From: Anseranas semipalmata | Taxonomy: Eukaryota > Chordata > Aves > Anseriformes > Anseranatidae | Assembly (NCBI GenBank): GCA_013399115.1 | Contig: VXAA01000089.1 | Location: 398,518 to 462,517 of the forward strand | Direction: 5' to 3' | DNA: 64,000 nt | Part shown: in pieces, positions 52,185 through 64,000 of the stretch | Layout of the letters: every line of letters begins with the position of its first letter | How positions within the stretch are numbered: position 1 is the first letter of the stretch | The notes under the pieces: generated by a model | Seen by the model: only the letters and a program-made list of their open reading frames with translations | The model's database searches: none | What the model was told of the DNA's origin: nothing | Position numbers and translations under genes: made by a program

Positions 52185-55100
52185 GTGAGTACCGGCGTGC
52201 GGCTGCCGAGCGGCGGTGGCACCCGCGGGCCCGGGAAACGAGCTGTGAGCTTCTTCAGCGCCCGAATGTGGAGATCTGCGTTATTGCATACAGCTCTGTG
52301 AAAATTCCATCCTCTGAACGGCTTTATTCTAATTTTGCACTTCAAAAGAGAAAAGCTGGTAGCATAAAGGATGGGCTGCTTGGCTCATGAACCCTAAAGC
52401 TTTTTTCTCTGGTGTGTTGTGTCAGAGAAGTCTTGGTTCATACACAAATTGCTGTTAAAATACTTTTTTTTTTTCAGTTAAACCTTGTTATTTCCTGATG
52501 AAGAGAATGAGACAACTCTTTGTTTTCTGCTTTTAAAGTTTTTTTTCTGTGTTTCTATGTCTTCTCTTGCCAGGGAAAGAAATATATAGTGGAATGCATA
52601 AAACAGCACCTGTGGAAGTCATTGTAGATATCCCAATAAAGGCTAACAAGTAAATTACACAGCGTAGTGCGGCAGCTAGTTTTCAGCCTTTTGTTGTCTC
52701 CTCAGTCTGTTCTGTTTGCGTTGTGTTCACGTATTGCGTTAGCTTGCTTTTAATGTTCCGCTCCTCATTCCAGTAGAGGTGTGACACCAAAAGCTCAATT
52801 TCCTTCTTTGTTTGAGGCCTGTGTAAGGAGGAGCCTTCTTCCCAGGTCACTGCGTAGCCCTGTGCCTACCGTAACCTTCTGTAGGCTGGCACGGTGTCTG
52901 TGCTCTCCTGCCTGCCTGGCCGTGACCGTCCCCTTGGGGACTGCACAGAGCTTCAGCAGAGCACGCAATTTCTTGAGATGGTGCTGGGACCTATTTTATT
53001 CTAGTGTAAGAGTATGCAGAGTTTTGACAGGATGTCAAAAGCTGTATTATAAACAAGCTTGACCAGAGACAAAGCACTCAGATTTCTTGGCTTAAGAAAT
53101 ATCCAGAAGCAGTGAATTTCACCCATATTGTTACTCTGCTTTTTCTCAGCAGTTTGTCTTCCCTCTACACAATTCATGGAGTAAAAAGGATTAGACCTAC
53201 CCAGTTCGGCCTCTTGCCGCTGTTCATTTATTAAGAAAAACAGAATTTTGCTAGAGTAGCTTAGGATGGTACAAGATAAGCCGGCTTGCTAGTTGATGGA
53301 ATAAAAGGTGAAGATATTACTTTCATTTTGCCTTCTTCTGTTTCTCAGTACTAATTATCATTTTTCTTAGTTTACCTTCAGTATTCTGCTCCAGTGTATG
53401 GAGTACATGTATCATTGTTTCTCATGCATATAATTTTTAGCCACTCTTAGGAAGCAGTTCAGCACTTGTTTTAGTTTAATAAAATTAAGTAGAAAAGATT
53501 CCTTATATTGTTTTAACAAGTAGATTTCTACTGTTTAATTGGTCAGATTTCTCAGTTCCAATTTGAATTTGAAATGTCAAAACACTTTTTCAAATTAAAG
53601 AAGCAGGTGCTAATTCTACATTTACATTATATACATGGAGATTTCTTTTATTCTTACTATGCTACTTCAAGATGTAAGATTCCTATTCCTTATTCTTCAC
53701 CCAACACAAAGTCAAGCGTAACTGGGGAGACAGTTGAAGACATAAGTAGTACCAAATTCTTCTTTCAGAAAGGAAGGCAGAAGGTTTATGTTGAAAGCCT
53801 GGTTTCAAACAAAATATTCCAACCTTGAAAGTTGGCATACATTTGCAACAGAGTAGACTCGGGTAGTTCAAGTGATTCATGGGCTTCTACCTCTTTTCTG
53901 TGGCTGCAGCATTGGTGCTACCTAAAGAAAGACTGAATTAGCTCCTGAGCCAACTCCTTCTCATAGTCCAAGCATTGTAAACTGAAATTGGTACTCATTC
54001 AGGATGGAATTCACATGCCGTTCAGCCATTTGCTGCTGCTGGTCTGGAGATTCTGCTATGAGCAGTAATTGTGGGCTTAACTTTCATGCTGAAGCATATT
54101 TGAACTTGTTAGGAATGTTTGCTGTTACTAATAAGTTTGTTTATTGTCTTAATAGCCTTAAAGATTTGCTGAGAGCCAAATTAATTGAATGCGGCTGGAA
54201 GGATCAGTTGAAGGCACATTGCAAAGGTAATTGGTGGTCAAATAAATAATCTGTTGTAGTCAACTGAGGTTGTGGCCAAATAAAGGTCCCATATGAAAGC
54301 TTTACTGCCTGACAGTCAATTTAAATGATATTTAGGGAAGAGGAAAGTATCTCTGGCAATTGGTTTCACATGCAAGAAAGCATCTTGACATCTTCACACA
54401 CCCACACACATATAAAAAAAAAAAAAAAGATCTTGAAACTTTTCTCTGATCTGAAACTCAGTAAGCTCCTAAGAAAAGTATTGGAATTGGTTCCCTTAAT
54501 ATTCATGACCATACAGCTTTCTGTTTCGAGAGAGATGAATTCTGTACTACAGGAGGATAAAAACAGGAGAAAGAAAAATGGAGAAAATACAGTGGTACAC
54601 AACTTAAAAACATAAAAGAACAGAGTCATCTGCATACAGGACAGAAAAAAATGAATTTTTACTACTTCTGAATACAATTCATGAAAATAAGATCATCTAC
54701 CTAATTGAGAGAAAACAAGCTGATGAACCTCTACGTACCCACATTTTTAGTGTTGAATTAACTATCATTACTACAATTTACTGACTTTAAATTGTATGAA
54801 ACTGTTATTTTATAAATTAAATATTTAAGCCTCCAGGAGTGTTACCACGTGGTCAAATTTGCCTAACATAAATAACATATCCTTTGTGCTTTTGCTTTAA
54901 TTCTTATTTGGTCTATCAACCAAAGTTTTTATAGGGCTGTGTATGACGTTGTTTTCATAGGTGGATTTGCAGAGAAGGCTGAAATGATTGTTTGCAGTTG
55001 TCTGATGCTACTGCCAGAGATTACCCATTTCAGTAGCACAGATAAAGAAAGGAATGTATATCTGCCTTTTCAGCTATGCACTTTATAATCTGCTGTAGTA

Positions 55101-58100
55101 AAGTTATTTGGAATTGTTGGATCTATGTTAGTACTTTGAACTGTAACTGCAGCTGCTCAGAAGGCAAATACAAGTTCAGTTGTCCTTGTTAAGGTCATAA
55201 TAACCTCCAACAGAAAGGACAGAGGGTTTTTTGTTGTTGTTCTGCCTTTTTTTTGGTAGCTTGATCTAGATCATAGAATCATAGAATGGTTTGGGTTGGA
55301 AGGGACCTTAAAGACCATCTAATTCCAACCCCCCTGCTATGGGCAGGGACACCTCCCACTACACCAGGTTGCTCAAAGCCCCATCCAGCCTGGCCTGGAA
55401 CACTTCCAGGGAGGGGGCATCCACAGCCTCTCGCCATTGTGGATAAGGGCTAGTAACTGAGCAATCCAAGATGAATTTCTACAGGGATTCAACCAAGAAA
55501 AATAGTTGACAAATAGTTCACATGATGTCAGTTCTGAAAATATATTTGGTACCTTGGGGACTAGGACTCTCCAATCCTTCTACATACTGACATACATTTA
55601 AAACATTCATGTTTAAACAAAATATGCTTATGCTTCTGAATTGAGGCTTCTTTTCAGCATTGACTTTTGCATTTTTTCAGTAGCCTTCAAGGCAGCATAA
55701 ACAGGCAATTTGTTTAAATGCTGGTATGTATTAATCATATAGGATATCTTAAGCATAGCTTTTATTTTGCTGTAGATTTATACCTTTCTTTCAGACTTGC
55801 TTTTTTACTTTGCTGGAGTTTATAGATATGTTGCTTAAACTACTTAGGAAGAGTTGTAAGTATTTACTGCCTCTGTGCAGTAAAATTCTTTTTCCAATTG
55901 CATCTCTTTCTCACTATTATGTAAATACTGTTTTTGAAGAGCTGTTTAGGCTAACTTGCAAACTACTAAATGCTCCAGTAATATGCACAGCATCTGGTAA
56001 TGCTCAGATAAGCTTAAACTTTAGATTGTAAATTACGAGTTGACTGAGATGCATCAGTAGTGGTAAGTTTCCATCCTTAAACCTATGGTATGAATTGGAG
56101 ACTAAATCCACTGTAAAATGCAATAGGTAGTGAGTTAATAACCTACATCTAGGTCAGAAGCTATAGGCTTCTCTGATATGTGCAGGTTTTCTATTTTAAT
56201 CATTGACACAGGTTTTGTCTTCTAATGAATTAAGACTTCAGATATCTGTCTTGGTCTTCCACAGATGTCATTAAAGAAAAAGGATTAGAGCATGTTACTG
56301 TTGATGATTTGGTGGCAGAAATCACTCCCAAAGGTAGAGGTAAGAAAATACAAAAATGGATGTGATAATACATTAATAAACATACCTACCTGTATTGCAA
56401 GAATATTTTGCAACTATGAACTTGCCTGTGTTGGATGCAAAGAAAAATGTTAATATCATATTAACTATGAATGAAACATGCAAATGTGTATGATGTAGTA
56501 GCCATTCAAAATTTGTAATGAGCTGTGTGTGTAGAATACTTCTTCAGATTATTTTATTTAGTCATGATTCTGTGTTCATTTTTATAATTGATTTAATGCT
56601 CCCAACAAAATTTTGGGTATGAGGCAGAGATGTTTTAAAATTCAGTTCTCTCTTAGATGGAAAATGTGTATTCACAGTACTAGCATAAAGGGAAGCAGGA
56701 AGAGCAAAGGACAGAGCATATAAATACAGAACAAATGGAATCTTGTAAAGAAATACTGCAGTCTTCTTTTATAGAGTCATAGAATGGCTTGGGTTGGAAG
56801 GGACCTTAAAGACCATCTAGTTCCAACCTCCCTGCCCTGGGCAGGGACACCTCCCACTAGACCAGGTTGCTCAAAGCCCCATCCAACCTGGCTTTGAACA
56901 GCTCCACAGATAGGACCTCCACAGCTTCTCTGGGCAACCTGTTCCAGTGCCTCACCACGCTCATAGTAAAGAATTTCCTCCTAACATCTAATCTAAATCT
57001 CCCCTCATTTAGTTAAAAACCATTCCCCCTTGTCCTATCACTATCTGCCCATGTAAAAAGTCATTTTCCCTCTTTTCTATAAGCCCCCTTTAACTACTGA
57101 AAGGCTGCAAGGAGGTCTCCCCAGAGCCTTCTCCTCTCTAGGCTGAACACCCTGAGCTCCCTGAGCCTTTCTTCATAGGAGAGGTGCTCCAGCCCTCTGA
57201 TCATCTTCACGGCCCTCCTCTGGACCCGCTCTAAAAGGTCCATGTCCTTGTGCTGGGAGCCTCAGACCTGGATGCAGGACTCCAGGTGGAGCCTCACAAG
57301 GGCAGAGCAGAGGGGGACAATCACCTCCCTCAACCTGCTGGCCGTGCATTTGTTGATGCAGCCCATCGTGGATGCAGTTGGCCTTCTGGGCTGCAAGTGT
57401 GCACTGCTGGCTCATGTTGAGCTTTTCATCTACCAGAACCCCCAAGTCCCTCTCTGCAGGGCTGGTCTCTGTGAGTTCTCCCAGTCTGTACTCGTGTCTG
57501 GGATTGCCCTGACCCAGGTGCAGCACCTTGCACTTGGCCTTGTTGAACCTCATTACGTTCACGTGGGCCCACTTCTTGAGCTTGCCCAGGTCCCTCTGGA
57601 TGGTATCCCTTCCTTCTGTTGTATCAACTGCACCACTCAGCTTGGTGTCATCTGCAAATTTGCTGAGGGTGCACTTGATCTCACTGTCTATGTCATTGAT
57701 AAAGATACCAAACAGCACTGGTCCCAAGATGGACTCCTGAGGGACACCACTTGTCACCAGCCTCCACCTGGACATAGAGCCAGGAAACATATTTCTTTAT
57801 ACAGTTTTTTTTGGACTCTCTAATAAGCTTTGGTGTTAGTGGAAGATGCTTCATTTAGTCTTAAAAAATAGATCTTCAAAATAACGCGCTGAAGACCTTC
57901 AATCAGTGGTCATGGCTGAGATCTTTGCTCTTAAATTTGTGAAGGAAAGAAGTACCCAGGATAATCAAAGCAGTTTCTGGTCATTATATCCTGTTTACTG
58001 TTGAATAATCCTTTCCCTCAGACTTTCCAATTTTCTTGACTGTGGCCAGGCAGAAACCTGGTTGGTATTAGCATATTTTCCTTTTTGTCTTTTTTACGTC

Positions 58101-58198
58101 TTGCTTTCTTATGTGTTTCAGCCTTGGTACCAGACAGTGTGAAGAAAGAACTCTTACAAAGAATAAGAACCTTCCTTGCCCAGCATGCCAACCTTTAA
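52117..58198 (+). CDS. ENY2: ENY2 (transcription and mRNA export factor, Sus1 orthologue), four coding exons
   Basis: Exons 52117-52184, 54156-54226, 56265-56339 and 58122-58198 join to 291 bases, giving 96 residues plus TAA. The protein starts [20 protein letters not shown] and ends FLAQHANL; it is nearly identical to human ENY2 and spans the whole all-helical Sus1/ENY2 fold. From family knowledge, ENY2 wraps around helices of ATXN7L3 in the SAGA deubiquitinase module, which removes ubiquitin from histone H2B, and around MCM3AP/GANP in TREX-2 at the nuclear pore. It works in the nucleus. All introns are GT-AG with matching phases (2,1,1). A longer human form carries five extra N-terminal residues from an upstream exon. 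That exon would lie in or near the 162-base gap here, and CTCTGCGCAG at 52081-52090 looks like its downstream acceptor. The gene is divergent from NUDCD1. Confidence 0.97.
52185..54155 (+). other. ENY2: ENY2 intron 1
   Basis: 1,971 bases. It starts inside the CpG-rich region and becomes AT-rich; no repeat family is recognised. Introns 2 (54227-56264) and 3 (56340-58121) each hold a CR1 fragment. Confidence 0.85.
54156..54226 (+). CDS. ENY2: ENY2 coding exon 2
   Basis: 71 bases. Acceptor CTTAATAG|CC, donor AAAG|GTAATT. It encodes [20 protein letters not shown] and HCK, the central helices of ENY2. Confidence 0.96.
55270..55433 (-). mobile_element. CR1 LINE 3'-end fragment in ENY2 intron 2
   Basis: ATCATAGAATCATAGAATGG on plus, then AGACCATCTAATTCCAACCC through GGGGCATCCACAGCCTCTC. 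It covers only the CR1 3' end, about 164 bases, and lies antisense to ENY2. Confidence 0.95.
56265..56339 (+). CDS. ENY2: ENY2 coding exon 3
   Basis: 75 bases, phase 1 to phase 1. Acceptor TTCCACAG|AT, donor TAGAG|GTAAGA. It encodes [20 protein letters not shown] and TPKGR. It is too short to stand out as an open frame and was placed by similarity and phase. Confidence 0.96.
56771..57782 (-). mobile_element. CR1 LINE, about 1 kb, 5'-truncated, in ENY2 intron 3
   Basis: The longest uninterrupted CR1 in the window. The 3' end is at the left (ATAGAGTCATAGAATGGCTT on plus). On the minus strand, 57173-57790 is open and includes [20 protein letters not shown], the catalytic box in [11 protein letters not shown], and [15 protein letters not shown], all classic CR1 reverse transcriptase text. 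The frame is lost towards the C-terminus (shift near 57350). It fills more than half of the intron, antisense to ENY2. Confidence 0.96.
58122..58198 (+). CDS. ENY2: ENY2 coding exon 4 (stop)
   Basis: 77 bases. Acceptor TGTTTCAG|CC. It encodes [20 protein letters not shown] and QHANL, followed by TAA at 58196-58198. Confidence 0.97.
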
Positions 58199-58358
58199 TT
58201 TCAGCAGTTGTCTTGGATACAGTATTTCTGTTTCTGCATTATGTCAGTTGTGTCAGGATTGGAATGCAGTTTCCATGCTTAAGGATTGAATTTCATTATT
58301 TTTTTTGTATGATGAGTTGACATTTCTTTGCACTGCATCAATTTCTTGGTGTTATTTT

Positions 58359-58364
58359 AATAAA
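58359..58364 (+). terminator. ENY2: ENY2 proximal polyadenylation signal AATAAA
   Basis: AATAAA lies 161 bases after the ENY2 stop, inside TTTTAATAAAAAA, and is followed by a GT-rich stretch (GTGGACTTGTGGTT) that suits a downstream element. Expected short 3' UTR for ENY2. Confidence 0.75.
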
Positions 58365-58449
58365 AAAAAAATTGTGGACTTGTGGTTCTATGGCTCTTTA
58401 TCAGTGTACTGTAATATGGTAACACTCATTTCAATTTTTTTCAGTTTTT

Positions 58450-58455
58450 AATAAA
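58450..58455 (+). terminator. ENY2: ENY2 distal polyadenylation signal AATAAA
   Basis: A second AATAAA 91 bases further on, followed by TGAGTTTGGT. It could give a slightly longer 3' UTR. Which signal is used cannot be told from sequence. Confidence 0.55.
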
Positions 58456-58459
58456 TGAG

Positions 58460-61400
58460 TTTGGTACGGTAGCGTAAAGTTCAGATTTTCCAAAAAAACA
58501 AAACAAAAAAAAACCCAACAAATATGTTAACTAGAAATGCAGAAGGGAAAAGAAGTCTGTGGGAGATGGGATATGACATGCTGCTGAGCACAGTCTTTCT
58601 AATTTTCCCTAAGTATCTGGATAGCATGAAGAAATTAAAAGACTGTATGAAACTCTTGGTGCCATTCCTCTTTAGTAGTTCTTTGCTGGAGAGTGAGTGG
58701 TTAGAAGTCTCTAACTTGTGTTGCAAATACTCAGTAACTGGTAAGAGGTTGAATTATTCAAACAGGCAATTGTATCTTTCATCAGTAATTCTCTTCTCCT
58801 TTTCCCATTTACTTTAATTAAAAAGAGTCACTATTCTGATCAAGGAAAATGACTTCTAGTTTTGCCCACATTACTGGTAATTTTTAACTATGTGGATGTT
58901 TGGGGCCTTTTGAAATTTAAGTGTGATACAGTAACATGGCAACATAAGGCTCAAAATGATAGATCTTAAACTATTGTATCTCGAACTGCAGCATCAGCCA
59001 AGTCTATAAACAGTGGGAAAAAATAATGTTGATGAATAGAGGACCAGGAAAGTGGCTTTGAAGTAAGAATGTTTAGTATTAGGGATCTTCACTGTGAGGT
59101 AAGTGTCTTAATAGATGCTGAATTGTAGAAAGGCATAAGCAGAAACTGAATGAGTGATTGCATGCTACTGACTTGGCTACGATGACAAATGAACTGGCTG
59201 AACATAAATCTTAATGCTCCTAATTAGAAGAATACTCCGAAAGATAGCACTTACAGAGCTGTTGCTTTGTCTCCCCCTCCGAGCAATGGGCATGGAGTCG
59301 TTACAGGAGAAGCCCAGGAGGTGGCACCCGCGCCCCCAGTTTGGGGACAGGGAGGTGGCTGCTGCCTCTCCCCAGCCTCCAGCTGGCTGCCGCGGGGTCT
59401 CTGCTGCCTCCCCATTCGGCCACTTTTCTAAGAAAACAATAATATGCCCTACGACAGAGCTAGGCTTTTATTCCACATGCTGAGCGTTTGCTGGGAAGCC
59501 AGCTGGGGCAGCAGCTGAGCTAAGTTGGGCAGTGGTAAACGGCTGAGATGAAATGGCAGAGGCGTGACGATCAATGCCACAGTGCGAGGTGTTTTATGAA
59601 ATTATCTGCTACAACTACGAATTAGTGAACAGAAGGGAGACAAGGATCTACCACTAACTGCAGGTTAAGTATGGCACTAGACAAAAATCAGTATAAACTA
59701 GGCAATACTGATGCTCAGGGACACAAGATCTAACTGACCACAAACGCCTTTTCTCTATGTGAAACCAAGTTCCTGCTGAGACTGGAACTTAGCACGAGCC
59801 AAGATCAGGGATCAGCTGCATTATATAGATGCTCCTTTTGAGCCCCTGGGCTGTACTGCTTTAAATCATGCCAGCTCGAGCATACTTGCTGTAGGTTACT
59901 GTCTCTACACTGTTAAATAATGGTGGATGCTGGAAAGAAGAAAATTCTTTCCTCCATGTAAAGGTCCATATACTTATTTTGTAAAAAGCTTATTTGCAAT
60001 GAGTATGTTATGTTTGAAGTGCATATATGGATATTTATTCTGAGCTCTTCATTCTAGCAATGGTAACTGATAGAATACAGAATGTTCCTTCACGTAATCT
60101 AGCAGAATACACGCTACCTAAGTGTCTGTTTAATATACAGCAAGGCTGTAAAACATCTTCCATGTTCTTATGTTTTTGTTCTTAGAGGTCGTTCCTGATG
60201 TTCTGCAATATTTTCCATGACTTTAGAAGTCTTTGCTTGATGAATGGCTGCTGTGTGTCTAGAACTTGCTCCAGAGCTTCCACTGATTTCCTTTTTTTTA
60301 CATCTCCAGCAGTGGGAGAGAGCCACACTTAAAGTATTCATCTACCAAACTGTGTAAGGCTTGTTGTCTGATTAATAAACATTTCAGATTTCATCTAGAA
60401 CATGACAGTTCTGTAAATACATCAGTAAGTTGCTGTAAGTGCTGTGTAGTTCTCTTTTGTAAGCAGCTCATGCTTGGCACAGAATAAAGACAGAATGCCA
60501 TATGAATTTTCACAAAATTGTGCTGACCAATCTGAACTTAAAGGCTGGACAAATAACTCTTTCACATGCTTCCAAAAATAAGTTGTAATGTTTTGCCCAG
60601 ACTGGTTTAAAATGCAGAAGCATTCAGAAGGAAGAGGAGAGAATTACTGCCGACCAGACACACGTCAGCAGCTCGTCTCAGAGTGACACAGGCTGCTGTC
60701 TGATGCCAAAACTGAGAGCAGCACGTTCCCGCAGTGACGTCTGTCCATCAGACCAGTGCAGCCTCTATACATTATCTAGGTAAAAAGCATGTTTGACCAC
60801 ATATACAGATCCAAATTACACTGGAGTGGACTGGTCAGATACCTTGATAGATCTTCAAAGAATGAGGTGAGGTTTAGGCTGCTATCAGCAATGCGAGATG
60901 GTTTATTGAGAAATAAATAGCTCCCCTTAGTGACCTCATATTTTTGTTTTAATTGTAGGTTTCATTCTCAGATGCACAGGATGGCTTTGTTTCGCAAACT
61001 GTTGTCTGCACAATCTGTTTCTAGTCATTTGGTTGAATATTGAAAACAATTGGTAACATTCAGGATTCAGACAGAAAATTATTGTCCTGATGTTTTGTTT
61101 TTTTTCGTACACCGAAAAATAAAATGACCTGCGCTGCTGAAGGTTCCATACCTATAACAGATATGCTAACTTTTTTCCCCCAAAATGTCTGCATTTCCAA
61201 TGTAATGAAATGTATATGTTCCTTACAAAGGTTTTTGGTAGACAGCACCCAGAACTAGATAGCTAAGAATGTGTCAGTTTAAGATTGATGTAAATTACCT
61301 CAGCTGTGGGTGTACACTTCTTTTAGCTGACAGCCATACAGATACTTTACCAGCGGATTCAGCTTGGTCTTTTTGTAGACACGGCTGTAAGAAATACAAT

Positions 61401-64000
61401 CAGTTTGTATATTGACATTGAAATAATGGGTCGGGTACCAGTTAGAGTAAGCTAGTGTATCCCTGGATGTTCACTAGACCAAATTCTATGTGACAGTAAG
61501 TTGAATAGTCCTCCTGATGTCCATGAAAGACCAACAGAGAAAAATTAACTTATCCTCTCTTCTTTAGTCAGGCCCTGAGGGGACTGAAGCAGAGTCTGAA
61601 AAAACTGAAGCACACAATGAACTGAAACTGGTTGGATTCTAATTTGTTTGGTCATTATTTTCCCAAGAAAACTTCTCCATGTTGACATGGTCCAGTTAAA
61701 AGAGGTTATAAAGCAGCAATATCACCAAGGAATTATGCTGAGATGTCAAACTTACACTCACATGCTTTAGAACCTTATCATTTTGTCAACACAGGTTTTT
61801 CAATTGTTTTTTTTTCTTTTCCTGTATCTATTCAGTGTTTTTCCCTTCTTATTCCTTCTTGTTCACTGCCATAGAATTTACATATGAAACTTTATCACTT
61901 TGACAATGGGTATGTCTGAAGCCTTTTTAAACCCAGTAAAAATGCATGTGTTATTAAAATACTATTTTTCCTTCTCAACTCTTATTTCCGGAGAGTCCCT
62001 TGGGGTGACAGCTCCACACTACTTGGCCTGTGTCTTCATCTTTTCTTTCACATAATTGAATATGTTTAATTGTAGTGATTGTGGCACCTTAAAGCTTGGC
62101 TCTAACTTATTTAGTGACTGAGTTTTCACTGGAGCAATGAAGAATGCAATGCTTTTACCTGTTGCCTCTCTTTGAATTTCTAAATATTTGCAATTGAAAT
62201 CAGAATTGTGTTCTACTTGGCCTGTTTTTCTCAGCTATTCAGTTTCTGAAAGAAACAGCTGTGGCTACAGAGCCAGATTTGTAATGACTGGAGCCCAAAA
62301 TGAGGAAAAAAAATTCCTTTCCTCATAAATAATTTATAGTTCACTGCTTTAGTGTAATGAATAGGTTAATCAGCATTCTGCTTGGAATAAGAAAAGGTCT
62401 AGTCTTGCTTTAGTGTATTTCACATTTACTGTGGTGCTTTCCATCTGAACAGTGTTCTCAAAATGTTCTTCACACTTACCTTATAATTAATTAAGCGATT
62501 TACTAGTAGATCATAAAAAAAAAAAAGTCCCCCTTAGAAATCCCTGCTGATTTCTGTTTGTTGGAGTTACTAGGAGAGAGGTTATCCATTCTTTCAATTA
62601 TTGATCTGGAGATAAAGTATCAAGCTGCTGCTGATAAAATCTGCGGTTGGCATGCCTATCGGTGAGTACTGACAAGGGCAGAGCACCCTGTCCTGTTCTG
62701 TTGGCTGGCTCTGTTCAAGTATCTGCATGCAAATTCAGCTCAGTGCTGCGTTTTTACATCTAGCTGCAGAGGGCAAAAGCAGCACTTAATCTCCTGGAAA
62801 GCAATGATACCGAAAATCATAGTGAAAAACTCATCATCTGCTTCTGTGTGCTCTTTCAATATACTTGAGCAAAGATGAGCATATCATTACGTTATCTTTG
62901 TATGCTGTATGGATGAGACTGACACTCGTGATGTACAATTCTCATTTTTGAAAGGAGTAGAAAAAATGAAGTACTGAAAAGGGAAAAAGGAACTATTGAG
63001 GGCATGCACTGCTAGTTAAGCTTTTTAAATCTCCGAGTATTAGTTTATTGAAAAGAAAACCAATAGAAAATACTGTTGTGGTGTATCAGAACCTCCTCAG
63101 GGAGAAAATATGAAACAAAGGGTACTTTAATCCCACAGAGAAAGTAGTATATGGAAACAGAAGTCATAAAAATTCCAATTTAAAAAAGGAAAATGGCATA
63201 TGCAAAATTACAGCTGCTTAATCACTGGAACAAACTATGAAGAAATATGGTGGGGCCTTCATTTTTTAGTGCTTTCCTGAGTGCTAGATGCCTTTCTGGA
63301 AGAGTTGCTTTAGCCCACAGTTACTCAAACTTTCTGGAAGTTCAGAACTCACCTAGTAGTGTTCCATGGAGCTGCCAACAGCAGCTCAGTTTCTTTCAGC
63401 TGAGAAAGGAAAACCAGCTTAAATACTCTGTGTTTGCACTCATTCTTCCCTGCAAAAGAAACACAGCTATCCCCAAAAATGTAAAGTCCAGAGCAGTTCA
63501 CTCACTTGTATAAATGTCTTCCACTTTTTAACTCCTCTGTTCTGGAAAAGCTGAGCAGTACCTTGAATGCTATTTTCTAGCACTTGCCAGGATTAACCTT
63601 TTAATGAATCCTAAGGACTGCAGTTTCCATAAAGAAAAATACAGCTTTAGCTGAACACAAGCAGAATTTGTTAGTCACAGTACAGGTGTAATTGGGTAGA
63701 ATGTAATGACCTAGGAATCTACAATGGAATGTCAGTAGCGGTTAAGCATTACAAAATCTTTTTGTTAACTTAGATTGAAATATCATCTCATCATCTCAGT
63801 TAACTTCTTCACATGTATTTCATTCTGAGATAAGATTCTGCCCAAATCCTGGATCAGATTGCTAATATTTGAGTAGTTCAGATTAGATTTCAAAATACCA
63901 GTTGACATATTTTTTGCAAGAGGGTGTTTAGCAAATAGTCAGTGAACGGAAGAGGCCTGTTCACCCTCTGCTGAGTAAAGATCAGAAAGAGTATTATCTA
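58460..64000. other. Intergenic downstream of ENY2, nothing recognised
   Basis: 5.5 kb with no CR1, LTR or exon that I can identify. In other amniotes PKHD1L1 follows ENY2; I looked for its first exons and found no convincing match. One GC-rich patch at about 59270-59420 stands out from the AT-rich surroundings. Confidence 0.55.

Larger units (their letters stand above)
51530..52260. promoter_or_regulatory. Bidirectional CpG-rich promoter of NUDCD1 and ENY2
   Basis: The NUDCD1 start codon (51772, minus) and the ENY2 ATG (52117, plus) are 344 bases apart, and the sequence around both is dense in CpG, unlike the AT-rich surroundings. No TATA box is visible in the readable part. 162 bases in the middle are N (51808-51969), so both transcription starts and any core elements are probably missing. 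A shared CpG-island promoter is an inference from the head-to-head layout and base composition. Confidence 0.8.

Noticed and set aside
58460..64000. Search for the first exons of PKHD1L1, expected after ENY2 in other amniotes
   Set aside because: No matching signal peptide or domain text found; the gene probably lies beyond the window.
1..64000. CRISPR arrays, operons, toxin-antitoxin or phage-like systems, tRNA and rRNA genes
   Set aside because: The sequence is vertebrate nuclear DNA with spliced genes and CR1 repeats. The tandem repeats present are simple repeats and one minisatellite, and I saw no RNA-gene boxes.

Overview
This window is draft nuclear sequence from a vertebrate, almost certainly a bird. 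The evidence is eight CR1 LINE fragments (short 3'-end pieces ending in ATTCTATGATT-type repeats), three copies of one avian-type LTR, long AT-rich introns, and the gene pair NUDCD1/ENY2 arranged head to head as in other amniotes. The sequence has six N blocks: 6255-6774, 15973, 27794, 34126-34180, 51697 and 51808-51969. No bacterial, plasmid or phage features are present, and I see no new multi-gene system.

Layout. 1-20273 is intergenic, lying beyond the 3' end of NUDCD1. It holds three CR1 pieces, two LTR copies, and one unassigned reading frame at 503-727 with a splice-acceptor-like sequence. 20274-51772 is NUDCD1 on the minus strand: ten coding exons, all with GT-AG borders and compatible phases from exon 2 to the stop. 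Only the end of exon 1 cannot be read, because of a single N at 51697. 51698-52116 is a CpG-rich shared promoter interval, 162 bases of which are missing. 52117-58198 is ENY2 on the plus strand: four coding exons giving a complete 96-residue protein, followed by two AATAAA signals. 58460-64000 is intergenic with no recognisable gene.

The two genes are transcribed divergently from one CpG island. From established family knowledge, ENY2 is the Sus1 orthologue shared by the SAGA deubiquitinase module and the TREX-2 mRNA export complex. NUDCD1 (CML66) is a CS-domain protein of the NudC co-chaperone family. Nothing in the sequence links their biochemistry beyond the shared promoter.

Most of the remaining structure is repeats. 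These include a NUDCD1 intron 2 LTR, CR1 pieces in NUDCD1 introns 3, 4 and 5 and in ENY2 introns 2 and 3, a 14-bp minisatellite in NUDCD1 intron 6, and UG-rich simple repeats on both sides of NUDCD1 exon 8. The most useful second-look items are the probable loss of the NUDCD1 exon 1 end in a one-base N, the repeated breakage of the assembly at the same point inside the LTR family, and the uncharacterised frames at 503-727 and 43870-44095.
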